The notes below the pieces were generated by a model, which searched no databases, was not told where the DNA came from, and worked only from the letters and a program-made list of their open reading frames with translations. 6,215 nt of DNA from JAQGHR01 sp031411935. Its GTDB lineage: Bacteria; Planctomycetota; Planctomycetia; Isosphaerales; Isosphaeraceae. The position numbers were made by a program, and so were the translations under genes. Positions 4,670-6,215 of the stretch are shown in pieces. Position 1 is the first letter of the stretch. Each line of letters opens with the position of its first letter. The DNA lies in the NCBI GenBank assembly GCA_031411935.1, contig JANOBY010000305.1, forward strand, positions 1 through 6,215, given 5' to 3'.

Positions 4670-6215
4670 ATGGCGGACTTGGTTCAAGGACGAGCAACCC
4701 GACCGTCTCGCTTCACCCGAATAGTCGCGGGCGAGCCGCCCATCGACCGACCTGCCCCCTCACCCCTGAGTCCCGCAGTCCTTGGCCCGTGGTTCGGCCT
4801 GGTCGCAGCGCTCTGGGAGGTCTCGTTCGTCGTTGGCTCCCGCTGGATCACCGGCGAGATCACTTACGAGACCCTGACCACGAACTGGCACTATGCGTGG
4901 ATGATCCCCGCCTGCAACGTCGGCTTGCTGGGCATATCGGGCCTGATCCTGGGGGTCATGGCCCGTTGGCTGCCGGGACGCCGAACCGTAAGTCACTGCA
5001 ACCTTTTGATCTGCGTGCTAGCCGTGTATGCCGTGGTCCTGCCCGTCGCACGTCTGCACAAATTCGCCGTCCTGGCCTTCACCCTCGGCGGGGGTTGGCG
5101 TCTGTTTTCCTGGATGAACGGCTCTCGTGCGCTCACTCGTAGGCTTGTCGCCATCTCGTGGCCGGTGCTCTTAGTCCTGCTGATCTCGACCTCGTTTGTT
5201 CACTACATTCGAGTCAGTGGTGCGGAAAACGCGGCGCTGGGGGCTCTTCCACCCGCATCGCCCGGAACGCCAAACGTCTTGCTCGTTGTGCTGGATACGG
5301 TCCGCGCGGATGCCATGTCCTTGTACGGCTCCAATCGCGACACGACTCCGAACCTCGCCAGGCTGGCCGCACAGGGAGTGCTGTTCACGCAGGCCCGCAC
5401 CCCGGCCCCGTGGACGTTGCCCGCTCATGCCAGCCTCTTCACCGGGCGATGGCCGCACGAACTCTCGGCGAACGTGGGACATCCTCTCGACCGATCCGAG
5501 CTCACGCTCGCCGAGCACCTTTCGGCTCGGGGCTATGCCTCGGCCGCCTTCGTGGCGAACACGCACAACGGCAACGCGTGGTACGGGCTCGACCGGGGGT
5601 TCGCCCGCTACGAGGACCTTTACGAGAACACCGCAGTCAACGCGGTCGAGATCCTCCGAAGCTCGGGCCTGGGGCGCAAGGTCCTCCTGTCGAAGCTCGG
5701 CCAGCGCGTGATCAAATCCCTCATGACCATGCCGAGGTACCGCTACCGGAAATCGGCGGAGATGATCAACCGCGACGCAATGGCCTGGATCCGTGGACAG
5801 AAAGGACGGCCCTTCTTCGCCTTCCTCAACTATTACGACGCCCACGACCCCTATACCGTCCCGTCCGGAGCCCCCCGCCCCTTCGCGACCGGGCGGGCCA
5901 AACCTCCCTCTTCGGTGATCGAGGGTGCCCGCGACGATTACGACGATTGCCTGCAATATCTCGATGATCAGGTGGACCGCCTGCTCCAACAGCTCGACCG
6001 CGACGGCCTCTTGGCGAACACGATCGTGGCGATCACGTCCGACCATGGAGAGGGGTTTGGCGAGCACGACCTGGCCGGGCATGGCATCAGCCTCTACCGC
6101 CCCGAGCTCCACGTGCCTCTGCTCTTCGTCTATCCGAAGGGCGTCCCCAGCGGCAAGGTGGTGTCGCAGCCTGTGAGCATCCGGGAGATTCCGGCGACCA
6201 TTGCGGATCTGATCG
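4670..6215 (+). CDS. Membrane-anchored sulfatase-like hydrolase/transferase (alkaline phosphatase superfamily), 3' end missing
   Basis: 515 residues are present and the frame is open at the right edge. Residues 1-36 are polar and Pro-rich. Four or five hydrophobic segments follow (about 37-57, 78-98, 111-128, perhaps 130-147, and 160-180), then a soluble domain, likely outside the membrane, of the sulfatase fold (PF00884). Seen: VLLVVLDTVRADAMSLYG (203-220) with metal-type Asp209, the nucleophile region APWTLPAHASLFTG (246-259), YYDAHDPY (388-395) and the metal motif SDHGEGFGEH (457-466). The position where true sulfatases have Cys or Ser in CxPSR (converted to formylglycine) is Thr249 in TLPAH. 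That argues against formylglycine-dependent sulfatase activity and for a phosphohydrolase or phospho-group transferase using Thr, as in LtaS or EptA, which also have N-terminal membrane helices. The substrate is unknown. The gene diverges from transaldolase across a 490-base region containing the hexamer cluster. Confidence 0.88.
   Translation, partial: MADLVQGRATRPSRFTRIVAGEPPIDRPAPSPLSPAVLGPWFGLVAALWEVSFVVGSRWITGEITYETLTTNWHYAWMIPACNVGLLGISGLILGVMARWLPGRRTVSHCNLLICVLAVYAVVLPVARLHKFAVLAFTLGGGWRLFSWMNGSRALTRRLVAISWPVLLVLLISTSFVHYIRVSGAENAALGALPPASPGTPNVLLVVLDTVRADAMSLYGSNRDTTPNLARLAAQGVLFTQARTPAPWTLPAHASLFTGRWPHELSANVGHPLDRSELTLAEHLSARGYASAAFVANTHNGNAWYGLDRGFARYEDLYENTAVNAVEILRSSGLGRKVLLSKLGQRVIKSLMTMPRYRYRKSAEMINRDAMAWIRGQKGRPFFAFLNYYDAHDPYTVPSGAPRPFATGRAKPPSSVIEGARDDYDDCLQYLDDQVDRLLQQLDRDGLLANTIVAITSDHGEGFGEHDLAGHGISLYRPELHVPLLFVYPKGVPSGKVVSQPVSIREIPATIADLI

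Noticed and set aside
5171..6112. 313-residue open frame on the - strand, and + strand frames at 5158-5967 and 5196-5711
   Set aside because: They overlap the sulfatase-like gene, whose frame carries the clear LDTVRAD and SDHGE motifs and a strong ribosome site. The alternatives are Arg/Gly/Ser-rich, typical of GC-rich shadow frames.

Overview
This 6.2 kb GC-rich stretch looks like bacterial chromosome, most likely from a planctomycete (Isosphaeraceae-like). That assignment is inferred from the HU-type protein beginning with a TKKEIV motif, the style of the YkgJ-type cysteine-cluster proteins, the tiny secreted protein ending in WERFWF...DQPSHMTP...HGG, and the standalone mycobacterial-type transaldolase. 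No marker gene here proves it. I see no mobile element, CRISPR array, tRNA, rRNA or phage gene.

Layout, left to right. (1) 22-1993, + strand: a tight probable operon of moaA (molybdenum cofactor synthesis) and two different YkgJ-type cysteine-cluster proteins, separated by 12 and 7 bases. (2) 2058-2540, + strand: a near-consensus sigma-70 promoter and a gene for an HU/IHF-type DNA-binding protein with an acidic tail. The promoter overlaps the first in-frame ATG, so the GTG at 2139, which has a good Shine-Dalgarno (SD) sequence, is the better start. (3) 2687-2920, + strand: a small secreted or lipid-anchored protein whose leader can fold into three successive hairpins, each with GGA in the loop. 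A strong terminator-like stem-loop follows at 2955-3003. (4) 3024-4175, - strand: transaldolase, convergent with the preceding genes. (5) 4176-4669: a divergent intergenic region of about 490 bases, holding a dense cluster of TTGCGA/TCGCAA hexamers (4280-4393) upstream of a possible transaldolase promoter. (6) 4670 to the window edge, + strand: a membrane-anchored sulfatase-like (alkaline phosphatase superfamily) protein. It runs off the right end and has Thr where a true sulfatase has its formylglycine Cys/Ser.

Most genes are housekeeping or lineage-typical and do not form one pathway. The cofactor operon is one unit. HU and the small envelope protein may share a transcript. Transaldolase and the sulfatase-like gene are divergent and could share control through the hexamer cluster. 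I found no convincing new multi-gene system. The points most worth a second look are the hexamer operator array, the moaA-YkgJ-YkgJ linkage, the GGA-loop leader and the Thr-type sulfatase-like enzyme.
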